Assembly: GCF_016598535.1 (NCBI RefSeq) | Contig: NZ_CP066779.1 | Location: 620,001 to 684,000, forward strand | DNA: 64,000 bases | Source: Rhodococcus sp. P-2 | Lineage (GTDB): Bacteria > Actinomycetota > Actinomycetes > Mycobacteriales > Mycobacteriaceae | Direction of reading: 5' to 3' | In this document: positions 47,673 through 56,400 of the stretch, piece by piece | Numbering within the stretch: the first letter of the stretch is position 1 | How the letters are laid out: each line of letters begins with the position of its first letter | Program-made: the position numbers and the translations under genes | The notes under the pieces: model-generated | The model's database searches: none | What the model saw: the letters and a program-made list of their open reading frames with translations, nothing else | Told to the model about the DNA's origin: nothing

Positions 47673-48914
47673 TCATCGACCGAGATGTTCATGACCGACG
47701 ACGGCACTGAAAACCTGCGCAGTCGGTGTTCGCGCACTCAGGTGTACTTCGGGCTCTTCGGCAGCGATCCACGCCGCTCGCCCCCGGTCGAGGTCGAGCG
47801 TGTCGGCACCGCACGTCGCAGTGACCGCACCCTCGGTGCAGATCAGAATCCGGGGGCCGCCGGCTTCGACAACGAGGTCGGTGGAATTCGAGTCGAACTC
47901 CAGACGCGTCAAACGAAACTCGGGTGCGGGCGTGACGTACTCGTATCTGCCTGATCCTGACCGACCTGATGACGGGGCCGGATCGAGCACTTCGATATCG
48001 GCCCCGACGAAGTCCAGAACCCTCAACAGTTCGGGCACGTCGACGTGCTTGGGCGTCAGCCCACCGCGCAGAACGTTGTCGGAGTTGGCCATGATCTCGA
48101 CCGCGAGTCCATGGAGATACGCGTGGAGATTGCCGGCAGCGAGAAACAGTCCTTGGCCGGGCTCGAGGGTGACGCGGTTGAGCAGCAGTGCCGCCAGAAC
48201 GCCGGCGTCGCCGGGGTACGCCTCACTCAATTCCAACGCGGTGCGGATCTCGGTCACGAATTCGGCGTCGTGATGCGCGACGTAGGTGATGCACCCCGCA
48301 AGTACGGCAGGGAGCAACGTCCCGAGCACTGTGGACGGCAGCGTGATCCACGTCGTGAACAAGGCTCGGAGTCCGTCGGAATCGGGTTGGCCTTCGAGCA
48401 GTCCGATGTACGGCTCCAACTCGTCGACGGCCAGAGCGCGCAGCAGTTTGACAGTTCGCGTCGGCTCGCGGAATCCGGCAAGCGCTTCGAATCTGCTCAG
48501 CGCGACAACGAGTTCGGGCTTGTGGCTGCCGTCCTTGTAGTTGCGAATCGGCGATTCCATGGGAACGCCGAGTGCGTTCTCACGACGAAAACCCTCTTCG
48601 GCTTGAACGGCGCTGGGATGCGCCTGAAGTGACAGCGGTTCTTCCGCTGCAAGCAGCTTGAGCAGGAATGGGAGTCGCTCACCGAACGCCTCGAGGTTCT
48701 CGCGGCCGAGTTCGCGTTCGGGTTCGCGGTGCAGGACCTCGAGCAACGACTCGCTTCCGGATTCGGTGATCACGCGCGCCGGGTCACCCGGGTGCGCGCC
48801 CAACCACAATTCCGCCTCGGGATGATTCGACGGAGTCGCAAGACCGCGTAGTTCGGCAATTGCCGTTCGCGAGCCCCACGCGTAAGAACGAAGTGCACCT
48901 TCGAGTTCACGCAC
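47673..48914 (-). CDS. manA: Mannose-6-phosphate isomerase, class I
   Basis: Zinc enzyme interconverting fructose-6-phosphate and mannose-6-phosphate, feeding GDP-mannose and mannolipids; 413 residues. The zinc and active-site signature is in LLAAEEPLSLQAHPS, with later YKDGSHKPELVVAL and the substrate arginine region NVLRGGLTPKHVDVPELL. GTG 48914 directly follows the TAA of the SIS-domain gene, so the two are translationally coupled. With that gene and the phosphomannomutase it forms a mannose operon. Confidence 0.94.
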   Translation of the reverse strand: MRELEGALRSYAWGSRTAIAELRGLATPSNHPEAELWLGAHPGDPARVITESGSESLLEVLHREPERELGRENLEAFGERLPFLLKLLAAEEPLSLQAHPSAVQAEEGFRRENALGVPMESPIRNYKDGSHKPELVVALSRFEALAGFREPTRTVKLLRALAVDELEPYIGLLEGQPDSDGLRALFTTWITLPSTVLGTLLPAVLAGCITYVAHHDAEFVTEIRTALELSEAYPGDAGVLAALLLNRVTLEPGQGLFLAAGNLHAYLHGLAVEIMANSDNVLRGGLTPKHVDVPELLRVLDFVGADIEVLDPAPSSGRSGSGRYEYVTPAPEFRLTRLEFDSNSTDLVVEAGGPRILICTEGAVTATCGADTLDLDRGRAAWIAAEEPEVHLSARTPTAQVFSAVVGHEHLGR

Positions 48915-50009
48915 TTACTTCGCACCGCCTGTCAACTGCACGTACGCCGCAGCCATGTCTACTCGAGACGCCAACACGAATACCTGCTCCATCTCCGAGA
49001 TCACCACGTTGGTCTGGTCTTCGTCCGCCGCCACCACCAGATCGGCGTCGGCCAGTGCGTCCATCCGGCGTCTCGCCTCCCCGCGCGTGGATTCGGTCGC
49101 GAAGACGAATGCCCGCGCCGGCGGGGTCGGCAGTGCGCCGTCGAGTTGCGGATCGTGAAAGAACGGGTCGTGGAACACCGAATCACGTGAAGCTGCGTCC
49201 GGCGCGAACAACGCTCGTGCAGAACGAATCACCTCGGACAGTTCGGCGGCAGCGGCGTTGAGGCCCGAGCCCATCAGCGAAACACTCGAGAACTCTGCGA
49301 GTGCTGTTGTCACGGAACCACTTCCACACAGAACGACCCGTCGGCCGCTCATTCTGGTGGCCAACGACTTGGCCGGGTTGTGGAACACCTCGTTGGACGG
49401 CCCGTCCCGCAGCGCCTCGGCATCAACTGCGTCGGCGATTCGACCGAGTACCGCCGAACGGTCCTCGATCGATCCCTTGCCCTCGATTTCGGCGGCAACG
49501 GCCAGGAAGACGGCGAGGAACCGCGTCATGGTGTGCCGCGGCGAGGCGTAGAGCCGCGGCGGCAAAGCCATGGTGCGCCCGGCCGCCACGGCTCGCATGG
49601 GCCCCTCGTCGGGAACGGCGACAACAACTTCGGCGCCGCGGCGTACGGCACTGTCGACGGATTCGACCAGGCGTGGATCACCGGCATCGTCACCAGCGAC
49701 GACGATCACGTCCAACGGCCCAGCCCACGAGGGCGTCCGGTCGAGTACGAGGAGCGGGCAACCGACCGAATCTCCGACGAGAGCGAGCGCGATCCTGGCT
49801 CCGTGTCGAGCGCCACCGGCACCGGGGATCAGTACGACGCTGCGCGGACGCAGACCGGCCAACCGAGAGATGACACCCTCGCCGACGGCCGATGCGGTGG
49901 CCCGAATCTGTGCGCCCCCCATGGCCACAGAACGCAGTAGCCCTTCCGAATCGGCAGCCGACAAACCCTCGCTGTCGTCGAGGTCGAGAAGCGGCATCGG
50001 CGCTGTCAT
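48915..50009 (-). CDS. SIS-domain-like protein (Rv3256c/TobH-like)
   Basis: 364-residue protein resembling the sugar-isomerase (SIS) half of phosphoglucose/phosphomannose isomerases. Two Rossmann-like blocks are seen: RPRSVVLIPGAGGARHGARIALAL with DVIVVAGDDAGDPRLVES near 50-125, and MSGRRVVLCGSGSVTTALAEF near 220-240. The usual SIS catalytic Glu and His are not obvious, so it may be regulatory or have lost activity (inference). It lies between phosphomannomutase and manA, which implies a role in mannose-phosphate handling. GGAGAAGGGGG lies before the ATG. Confidence 0.82.
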   Translation of the reverse strand: MTAPMPLLDLDDSEGLSAADSEGLLRSVAMGGAQIRATASAVGEGVISRLAGLRPRSVVLIPGAGGARHGARIALALVGDSVGCPLLVLDRTPSWAGPLDVIVVAGDDAGDPRLVESVDSAVRRGAEVVVAVPDEGPMRAVAAGRTMALPPRLYASPRHTMTRFLAVFLAVAAEIEGKGSIEDRSAVLGRIADAVDAEALRDGPSNEVFHNPAKSLATRMSGRRVVLCGSGSVTTALAEFSSVSLMGSGLNAAAAELSEVIRSARALFAPDAASRDSVFHDPFFHDPQLDGALPTPPARAFVFATESTRGEARRRMDALADADLVVAADEDQTNVVISEMEQVFVLASRVDMAAAYVQLTGGAK

Positions 50010-50172
50010 CTCACCGCACCCCCTTCTCCGTTAGCAGTTCCCGCACCATCCAGCATTCCAGCTCTACGCGGTCCGTGGTGGCAAAGCCCTCGTTCCCGAG
50101 GCCGTCGTCCCCGAGATAGTCCCCCAACTATCCCAGGGCTTCGGCTCACCGACAAACCGATCAGACTCGGAT

Positions 50173-51546
50173 TCAAGCCCGGACGATCGCCAGAATTTCG
50201 TTCACCAACGCGTCGACATCGGCGGACGTGGGCGCTTCGACGTTGAGTCGCAGCAAAGGCTCGGTGTTGGACGCACGCAAGTTGAACCAGGCATTTCCCT
50301 CGAGACTGACCGTGACACCGTCGAGGCGATCCACCGACTCGGTGCGGTCCGCAAATGCTGCCAGCACAGCGGCCGTGCGATCGGCCGCGTCAGCCACCGT
50401 GGAGTTGATCTCGCCCGAGGCCGCGTAGCGGGTGTACTCCGCCATCAACTCGGAGAGCGGACGGTCCTGCTCGCCCAGTGCGGCGAGTACGTGCAACGCC
50501 GCAAGCATGCCGGAATCAGCGCCCCAGAAGTCGCGGAAGTAGTAGTGAGCGGAGTGCTCGCCGCCGAACACGGCACCGGTCTCGGCCATCTCCTGCTTGA
50601 TGAACGAGTGGCCGACTCGGGTACGAATCGCGATGCCGCCGAGTTCTTCGACCAGTTCGGGCACTGCTCGTGACGTGATCAGGTTGTGGATGATCGACGC
50701 GCCCGGTTCCTTCGCGAGTTCGCGCTTGGCGACAAGTGCGGTCACTGCGGACGGAGAGACTGGGTCGCCCTTCTCGTCGACGACGAAGCAACGGTCCGCG
50801 TCACCGTCGAAAGCCAAGCCGATGTCTGCTCCGGTTTCACGCACGTAGGCCTGCAGGTCCACGAGGTTGGCCGGATCGAGGGGGTTGGCTTCGTGGTTGG
50901 GGAACGTGCCGTCGAGCTCGAAGTAGAGCGGGAGGACGTCGAGGGGCATCGGCCCGAATACGGCCGGCGCGGTGTGCCCTCCCATGCCGTTGCCTGCATC
51001 GACTGCAACCTTCAGCGGGCGCAACGCAGCCAGGTCGACCAGACCGCGGAGGTAGCTCGCATATTCCTCGAGGACGTCCTTGGTGCTGGCGGTGCCTGCC
51101 GGTCCGTCGTACGCGGGAACACCCGAGACGACCTCGGCGGAGATGACTGCCAGGCCGGTGTCCTGACCGACCGGCTTGGCGCCGGCCCGGCACATCTTGA
51201 TGCCGTTGTACTTGGCGGGATTGTGGCTCGCCGTGAACATCGCGCCCGGGCAGTTCAGCAAACCGGATGCAAAGTAGAGCTCGTCGGTCGACGCCAACCC
51301 GATGTAGACGACGTCGAGGCCTTGAGCGAGCACACCGTCACCGAAAGCCGAGGACAGAGTGGGCGACGATGCACGCATGTCGTAGCCGATCACCACCGTC
51401 GTGGCGGCGCCGGCCTCGTCACGGACCAAGCGGGCGAACGACGCACCGACGTCGCGGACAAAATCTTCGTCGATCTGCTCACCGACCACACCGCGCACGT
51501 CGTACGCCTTGATGATTGCAGCAACCGACTCGGCTGTTCGCCCCAC
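50173..51546 (-). CDS. manB: Phosphomannomutase/phosphoglucomutase
   Basis: Converts mannose-6-phosphate to mannose-1-phosphate for GDP-mannose; 457 residues of the alpha-D-phosphohexomutase family. The phospho-serine loop is GAMFTASHNPAKYNG near 110-124, the Mg loop is LAFDGDADRC near 250-259, the sugar loop is FGGEHSAHYYF, and the phosphate-binding C-terminal loop is NLRASNTEPLLRLNVEA. GTG 51546 has AAGGAGAG 6 nt upstream; longer reading to 51804 crosses DUF3499. M. tuberculosis Rv3257c is the ortholog. Confidence 0.93.
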   Translation of the reverse strand: MGRTAESVAAIIKAYDVRGVVGEQIDEDFVRDVGASFARLVRDEAGAATTVVIGYDMRASSPTLSSAFGDGVLAQGLDVVYIGLASTDELYFASGLLNCPGAMFTASHNPAKYNGIKMCRAGAKPVGQDTGLAVISAEVVSGVPAYDGPAGTASTKDVLEEYASYLRGLVDLAALRPLKVAVDAGNGMGGHTAPAVFGPMPLDVLPLYFELDGTFPNHEANPLDPANLVDLQAYVRETGADIGLAFDGDADRCFVVDEKGDPVSPSAVTALVAKRELAKEPGASIIHNLITSRAVPELVEELGGIAIRTRVGHSFIKQEMAETGAVFGGEHSAHYYFRDFWGADSGMLAALHVLAALGEQDRPLSELMAEYTRYAASGEINSTVADAADRTAAVLAAFADRTESVDRLDGVTVSLEGNAWFNLRASNTEPLLRLNVEAPTSADVDALVNEILAIVRA

Positions 51547-51673
51547 TGAAAACTCTCCTTGTGCATGCACCCTCACAGACGGGAACGTCCGGGCGCATGG
51601 CGTCCGGAGATTCGCAGTACTCGGGTGTGGAAGTACTCGGTCGAGCCTAGCCTCTGCGGCGACGAATCTCGCG

Positions 51674-52060
51674 TCAGTTGGACGGGTCGGGCAGAACGCG
51701 GAGGTGTCCACGACGCCCTGTACGGGCAGTACTCGGAGCTGCGGGACGTATGTCCTCATCTGCATCGACGTTGGACTTGCTGCGATCTCCGAGACCGGCT
51801 TCACGCACAGCTTCGGCCAAAGCGGTCAGATCGTCTTCGTCGGGAGTGCTCGACGCGAATCCGCCTTCGTGGCGGACGAGTTCCCAGCCCTTGGGGGCGG
51901 TGATTCGAGAGCCGTGAGTGTCACACAAATCCCATGAATGGGGCTCGGCGACGGTTGCCAGCGGCCCGACAACCGCAGTGGAGTCCGAGTAGACATACGT
52001 CAGCGTCGCAACGGCGGGGTTCTTGCACCCGGGGCGGCAGCAGCGACGCAGAGATCTCAC
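51674..52060 (-). CDS. DUF3499 family protein (Rv3258c-like)
   Basis: Actinobacterial protein of 128 residues. Likely zinc-binding: cysteines at 7, 8 and 12 (CCRPGCKNPAVATLTYVY) plus C50 and H52 in SWDLCDTHGSRITAPKGWELVRH suggest a C-x3-C...C-x-H site. The C-terminal third is charged and disordered, ending GHLRVLPDPSN. Function unknown. The GTG at 52060 follows TAGGCT by 8 nt on the minus strand (leaderless). It lies 127 bp upstream of the phosphomannomutase gene on the same strand and diverges from the zincin-like gene. Confidence 0.85.
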   Translation of the reverse strand: MRSLRRCCRPGCKNPAVATLTYVYSDSTAVVGPLATVAEPHSWDLCDTHGSRITAPKGWELVRHEGGFASSTPDEDDLTALAEAVREAGLGDRSKSNVDADEDIRPAAPSTARTGRRGHLRVLPDPSN

Positions 52061-52140
52061 AGGTACGGAGCCTAGCCCTCCCCACGTCCGGAACCTACTC
52101 GGACACACCGAGCAGTTTCTTCTGTCGTAATCTGGGCGCC

Positions 52141-52629
52141 ATGCCACAAGCCCGCCGCCGACGCTCGGTCACCACTCGTTCCATCGAGCGACACGGCCGT
52201 GGCCTGCGCGGACCGCTACTTCCCCCGGAGGTACCGGCCAGACGCACCCGGGCCGAGAAGTTCGATCTCCTGGTGCTCGACGCCTTCTCGCCCGTCGACC
52301 TGGCGTGGCACGACCGGTTGACCAAACTCGACATCGCAGTGGACGAAGTTCCGAAGATTCACGCGCACGATCCGGAGTCCGTCACGTGGCCGCCGGAAGT
52401 CATCGCCGACGGACCGGTTCCACTGTCACGACTGATTCCGGCCGGAATCGACCGTCACGGAAATACGACTCGCGCAAGAATTGTGCTCTTTCGCCGCCCG
52501 TTGGAGCAGCGCGCGAAGGATCCGGAAGAACTCACGGATCTGGTGCACGACGTGTTGGTCCATCAAGTCGGCACGTATCTGGGCGTCGACCCACAGGTCA
52601 TCGACCCGACACTGCCCGACGAGGACTGA
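52141..52629 (+). CDS. Metallopeptidase-family (minimal MMP-like) protein with degenerate active site
   Basis: 162-residue protein of the zincin_1/TTHA0227-like family (Rv3259-like). The N-terminal 40 residues are basic. The position of the zinc motif reads VHDVLVHQVGTYLGVD: where active relatives have HExxH this has H141-Q142-V-G-T145, so the catalytic Glu and second His are gone. The following glycine turn YLGVD is kept. It probably has a structural or binding role (inference). ATG 52141 follows TAATCT by 7 nt, a leaderless promoter. An 18-bp tandem duplication covers its stop codon. Confidence 0.8.
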   Translation: MPQARRRRSVTTRSIERHGRGLRGPLLPPEVPARRTRAEKFDLLVLDAFSPVDLAWHDRLTKLDIAVDEVPKIHAHDPESVTWPPEVIADGPVPLSRLIPAGIDRHGNTTRARIVLFRRPLEQRAKDPEELTDLVHDVLVHQVGTYLGVDPQVIDPTLPDED

Positions 52630-52647
52630 TAGCCCGACGAGGACTGA
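52614..52647. repeat. 18-bp tandem duplication over a stop codon
   Basis: GCCCGACGAGGACTGA occurs at 52614-52629 and again at 52632-52647, period 18. The first copy is the end of the zincin-like gene including its TGA. A second repeat of the same period, CACACGAAGAA at 52675-52685 and 52693-52703, lies just beyond. Confidence 0.8.
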
Positions 52648-52718
52648 CGCACCGTCAGACGAAAAAACTGATGTCACACGAAGAAGTAAATCCACACGAA
52701 GAACAAAACAGTCGTTGC

Positions 52719-52747
52719 TTGACCTGCAATTCCCCGTTGCAGGTCAG
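52719..52747. terminator. Hairpin between zincin-like gene and whiB2
   Basis: TGACCTGCAA (52720-52729) and TTGCAGGTCA (52737-52746) form a perfect 10-bp stem with a 7-nt loop in the 173-bp gap between convergent genes. A second small stem CTGACG-CAC-CGTCAG followed by an A-run lies at 52644-52658. Confidence 0.65.
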
Positions 52748-52802
52748 ACTTTCGAAGACCGCCCGTCAGCCCCGACGCTGACAGAACCGATTCAGCAGCA
52801 GA

Positions 52803-53195
52803 TCAGATGATCCCCCGCTTGAGTCGCCGACGCTCGCGCTCGGACAACCCTCCCCAGATTCCAAACCGTTCGTCGTTCGCGAGCGCGTACTCGAGGCACT
52901 CGTCACGAACTTCACAACCGAGGCAGATCCGTTTTGCTTCCCTCGTCGATCCACCCTTTTCAGGAAAGAACGCTTCGGGATCGGTCTGCGCGCAGAGAGC
53001 ACGCTCCTGCCACTGATCCTCGATGGTGTCGAACAATTCTTCGAAGCCGGTGACGAGACTCAGCACTGGCCGAGTACTCATACCGTCGAACTCACTGCTG
53101 CAGGCACCTTCTGCTGCGCCTGCTCGGGAATCGGTCTGCGGTTCGTCGCTTACTGTCATTGCGAGAGAACTGATCTCGACATTTTCATTGGGCAT
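52803..53195 (-). CDS. whiB2: WhiB2 (WhmD) iron-sulfur septation regulator
   Basis: Fe-S transcription factor required for septation in mycobacteria; 130 residues. Cluster cysteines are C68, C91, C94 and C100 (LCAQTDPEAFFPEKGGS then CLGCEVRDEC). The sigma-contact turn is GIWGGLSERERRRLKRG at the C-terminus. The first 55 residues form an acidic variable arm. ATG 53195 is firmly supported by GAGGAGG 7 nt upstream; M. tuberculosis WhiB2 is annotated shorter (89). Upstream is a GTTCGAAAC direct repeat. Confidence 0.95.
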   Translation of the reverse strand: MPNENVEISSLAMTVSDEPQTDSRAGAAEGACSSEFDGMSTRPVLSLVTGFEELFDTIEDQWQERALCAQTDPEAFFPEKGGSTREAKRICLGCEVRDECLEYALANDERFGIWGGLSERERRRLKRGII

Positions 53196-53261
53196 CGTTC
53201 CGCCTCCTCACCTGTAATAGCGCAGAATTTTCACTCCATCTTCAACCCCACCCCGTCGACC

Positions 53262-53282
53262 GTTCGAAACTGTGTTCGAAAC
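53262..53282. promoter_or_regulatory. GTTCGAAAC direct repeat upstream of whiB2
   Basis: GTTCGAAAC occurs at 53262-53270 and at 53274-53282, 12 bp apart, 67-87 bp before the whiB2 ATG. Each contains palindromic TTCGAA. It may be an operator for whiB2; the binding protein is unknown. Confidence 0.45.
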
Positions 53283-53461
53283 CGGCCCCGCTGCAAGTGA
53301 ACTCACAAGTAGCGGTTGGAATGACACATTTGAGATTACACACGTCCAGCGTGTCGCGGTCAAGCTAAACGAGATGAATCCATTAGTATTCCGGCCCCCA
53401 ATTGACGGGACCTTCTGCCCGCCAGACACGACGACGCGCCGACCGCCTAGGCTCTGTTGTC

Positions 53462-54454
53462 GTGAACGTGACTGTATTGGTTGGCGGCGTCGGCGGGGCC
53501 CGTTTCCTTCAAGGTGTGCAAAATGCGCTCGGAATCGTCGGTGGTGAATCCCTCGAGAAATACGAAGGCCCACATCGCATCACGGCCGTCGTCAACGTCG
53601 GCGACGACGTCTGGATGCACGGTCTGCGCATCTGCCCCGATCTGGACACTTGTATGTACACACTCGGCGGTGGCATCGATACCGAACGCGGGTGGGGGCA
53701 CGCCGGTGAAACCTGGAATGCGAAAGAAGAACTCGCGGCATACGGAGCGAAGCCGGATTGGTTCGGCCTCGGAGATCGCGATATCGCAACGCATTTGATT
53801 CGCAGCCAGATGCTCCGCACGGGATATCCGTTGTCCGCGATCACCGAAGCGTTGTGCAATCGCTGGAATCCCGGTGTCGCACTGCTTCCCGTCAGCGACG
53901 ACCGCAGCGAAACACACGTCGTGATCACCGATCCGGAAGACGGTGAGCAGAAGGCGATTCATTTCCAGGAGTGGTGGGTACGCCACAGGGCACAGGTGGA
54001 AACTCACAGCTTCGCTCACGTCGGCGCCGAGCAGGCCAAGCCCGCGCCAGGGGTGGTCGAGGCAATCGACGGTGCCGACATCGTGCTGATCGCACCCTCC
54101 AATCCCGTCGTGAGCGTCGGCGCGATCCTCGCGGTGCCGGGCATTCGCGGAGCCCTGCGCACCACCGCCGCCAAGGTTGTCGGCCTCTCCCCCGTCATCG
54201 GCGGAAAACCGTTGCGCGGCATGGCTGACGAGTGCCTCGAAGTGATCGGGGTCGAGACGACTTCCGAGGCGATCGGTCGTCACTACGGAGCTCGCTCGAT
54301 CAACGGCATTCTCGACGGCTGGCTCGTCGACGAAGGTGACACGGCCGACATCGACGGGGTGGACGTGCGAAGCATCCCACTTTTGATGACGTCCCCCGAA
54401 GAGACCGCAAAAATGGTTCGAACGGCTTTCGAGATCGCCGGAGTCGAACTGTGA
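53462..54454 (+). CDS. fbiA: FbiA/CofD: F420 precursor phosphoenolpyruvyl/phospholactyl transferase
   Basis: Transfers the phosphoenolpyruvyl (or phospholactyl) group from its GDP-activated form to the deazaflavin Fo in F420 synthesis; 330 residues. It starts [19 protein letters not shown], the glycine-rich nucleotide loop, followed by [46 protein letters not shown] and LAPSNPVVS-like [23 protein letters not shown] 53462 is chosen for the family start; TAGGCT (53448-53453) ends 8 nt before it, fitting a leaderless transcript. Its stop overlaps fbiB by 4 nt. Confidence 0.95.
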   Translation: MNVTVLVGGVGGARFLQGVQNALGIVGGESLEKYEGPHRITAVVNVGDDVWMHGLRICPDLDTCMYTLGGGIDTERGWGHAGETWNAKEELAAYGAKPDWFGLGDRDIATHLIRSQMLRTGYPLSAITEALCNRWNPGVALLPVSDDRSETHVVITDPEDGEQKAIHFQEWWVRHRAQVETHSFAHVGAEQAKPAPGVVEAIDGADIVLIAPSNPVVSVGAILAVPGIRGALRTTAAKVVGLSPVIGGKPLRGMADECLEVIGVETTSEAIGRHYGARSINGILDGWLVDEGDTADIDGVDVRSIPLLMTSPEETAKMVRTAFEIAGVEL

Positions 54455-55836
54455 CCGAACCCGGAACCGAAGCAAGCCGCGACGGAAATCACTCTCCCGG
54501 CGATCACTCCCCCGGTGCCGCAATCGAAGTCATTCCCGTGCTCGGACTTCCCGAATTCCGGCCGGGAGACGATCTGGCCGCCGCCGTCGTCGACGCGACG
54601 CCGTGGATCGAGAGTGGCGACGTCGTTGTCGTCACGAGCAAGGTGTTCTCCAAAGTCGAGGGGCGCATCGTTTCCTCGCCCACCGATCCGGAGGAGCGCG
54701 ACGCAGCACGACGCCTCCTGGTGGATCAGGAGGCCGTCCGCGTCGTGGCACGCAAGGGCCGCACTCTGATCACCGAGAACAAACTCGGCATCGTGCAGGC
54801 CGCATCCGGCATCGACGGCTCCAACGTCGACGGTGCCGAACTGGCTCTGCTCCCCGTGGATCCGGATGCGAGCGCTGCGGGCCTGCGCGCCCGGATTCTC
54901 GAGAGCACGGGCAAGTCCGTCGCCGTCGTCGTGACCGACACGATGGGTCGTGCGTGGCGCAACGGACAGACCGACGCCGCAATCGGTTCCTCCGGCATTC
55001 CGGTCCTGCACGGCTACCTCGGAGCACAGGACAGCCAGGGCAACGATCTGATCGTCACCGAGATCGCGATCGCCGACGAGATCGCCGCTGCGGGCGATCT
55101 GGTCAAGGGCAAACTCGGCGGCGTTCCCGTCGCCGTCGTGCGAGGACTCCGATTCGAGGACGACGGTTCGAGTGGCCAGGATCTGATTCGCCGCGGCCCG
55201 GATGATCTGTTCTGGCTGGGCACCGAGGAGGCTACGGCGATGGGCCGCGGCCAGGCGCTGCTGTTGCGTCGATCGGTCCGACAGTTCGCAAGCGACCCCG
55301 TCGACGCGGAGATCATTCGCAACTCGATCGCCGAGGCACTCACCGCGCCCGCACCGCACCACACGAGGCCGGTGCGATTCGTGTGGCTGCGTACCGAGTC
55401 CGTCCGAACTGCTCTCCTCGAGAAGATGCGTGAGCAGTGGGCCGCCGATCTTCGCGCCGACGGTCGCAGCGACGAATCCGTCGACGCGCGGATTGCACGC
55501 GGAAACATCCTGTTCGACGCCCCCGAGGTTGTCATTCCCTTCTGCGTACCCGACGGCGCACACAGTTACCCGGACCCCCGACGTACCGCCGCGGAGTCCA
55601 CGATGTTCACGGTCGCCGCCGGAGCGGCCGTGCAGGGACTGCTGGTCTCGCTGGCCACACGCGGTGTGGGAAGCTGCTGGATCGGCTCGACGATCTTCGC
55701 CGCCGACCTGGTGCGTCGACACCTCGATCTCCCGGCCGATTGGCAGCCACTCGGCGCGGTCGCAATCGGGCACCCACTCGAACCACTGACTCCGCGCACC
55801 GTCTCCGCCCCCGGGGACGCGTTGGTGGAGATGTAG
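54451..55836 (+). CDS. fbiB: FbiB: F420-0:gamma-glutamyl ligase with nitroreductase-like domain
   Basis: Adds the poly-gamma-glutamate tail to F420; 461 residues, the two-domain actinobacterial form. The N-terminal CofE ligase (about 20-260) has [16 protein letters not shown] and [21 protein letters not shown]. The C-terminal FMN-dependent nitroreductase-fold domain (about 265-455) starts [26 protein letters not shown] and reduces dehydro-F420-0. GTGA overlap with fbiA shows coupling. A NUDIX gene follows after 3 nt on the same strand. Confidence 0.95.
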   Translation: MTEPGTEASRDGNHSPGDHSPGAAIEVIPVLGLPEFRPGDDLAAAVVDATPWIESGDVVVVTSKVFSKVEGRIVSSPTDPEERDAARRLLVDQEAVRVVARKGRTLITENKLGIVQAASGIDGSNVDGAELALLPVDPDASAAGLRARILESTGKSVAVVVTDTMGRAWRNGQTDAAIGSSGIPVLHGYLGAQDSQGNDLIVTEIAIADEIAAAGDLVKGKLGGVPVAVVRGLRFEDDGSSGQDLIRRGPDDLFWLGTEEATAMGRGQALLLRRSVRQFASDPVDAEIIRNSIAEALTAPAPHHTRPVRFVWLRTESVRTALLEKMREQWAADLRADGRSDESVDARIARGNILFDAPEVVIPFCVPDGAHSYPDPRRTAAESTMFTVAAGAAVQGLLVSLATRGVGSCWIGSTIFAADLVRRHLDLPADWQPLGAVAIGHPLEPLTPRTVSAPGDALVEM

Positions 55837-55839
55837 GTC

Positions 55840-56400
55840 ATGTCAGCCGAATCACTGCACGCCTCGGCCAAGGGCGTCCTGGAGGGCTGGGTGACGCCCT
55901 CCGAAGCGGACGAGTCACTGCGGCACACGATGCTCGCGTTCCTCGATTCGGCTCCGGACGGCTGCCTTCGTCGCCACGCACCGGGACACATCACAGCGTC
56001 GTCTCTGGTTCTCGACGAGAGTGGCTGCCACGTCCTGCTGACGCTGCATCCCAAGGTGGGCAGGTGGATTCAGCTCGGCGGCCACTGCGAACCCGACGAC
56101 GAGACGGTGGTCGATGCAGCATTGCGGGAGGCTCGTGAGGAGTCCGGAATTCACGACGTCCGGATAGACGCGGACTTACTCTCCGCCCACACACATCCGA
56201 TCACGTGCTCACTCGGAGTCCCGACCAGACATCTCGATCTACGGTTTCTCGTTGTGGCACCGGATAATTCGCATATCGTCCGGAGCGCAGAGTCCACCGA
56301 CCTGCGATGGTGGCCGGTGGACGCGCTCCCGCCGACTGCCGAACGCGAGACCATCGACCACCTGGTCGCGCTCGCACATCAACGCAAGAATCAGGACTGA
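55840..56400 (+). CDS. NUDIX hydrolase
   Basis: Nucleoside-diphosphate-linked hydrolase, 186 residues. The Nudix box is at about 78-101: GGHCEPDDETVVDAALREAREE with SGI, keeping the catalytic REAREESG part, while the first Gly-to-Glu spacing is one residue longer than the strict consensus. The GGHCE start resembles a branch acting on small nucleotide derivatives, but the substrate is unknown. It starts 3 nt after the fbiB stop, so it is in the fbiA-fbiB operon and may act on a guanosine-type by-product or F420 intermediate (speculative). It overlaps the convergent SGNH gene by 10 nt. Confidence 0.85.
   Translation: MSAESLHASAKGVLEGWVTPSEADESLRHTMLAFLDSAPDGCLRRHAPGHITASSLVLDESGCHVLLTLHPKVGRWIQLGGHCEPDDETVVDAALREAREESGIHDVRIDADLLSAHTHPITCSLGVPTRHLDLRFLVVAPDNSHIVRSAESTDLRWWPVDALPPTAERETIDHLVALAHQRKNQD

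Noticed and set aside
50010-50172. Hairpin and possible small gene between phosphomannomutase and the SIS gene
   Set aside because: Only a 6-bp stem (GATAGT/ACTATC) and no frame with SD; nothing supportable in this 163-bp gap.
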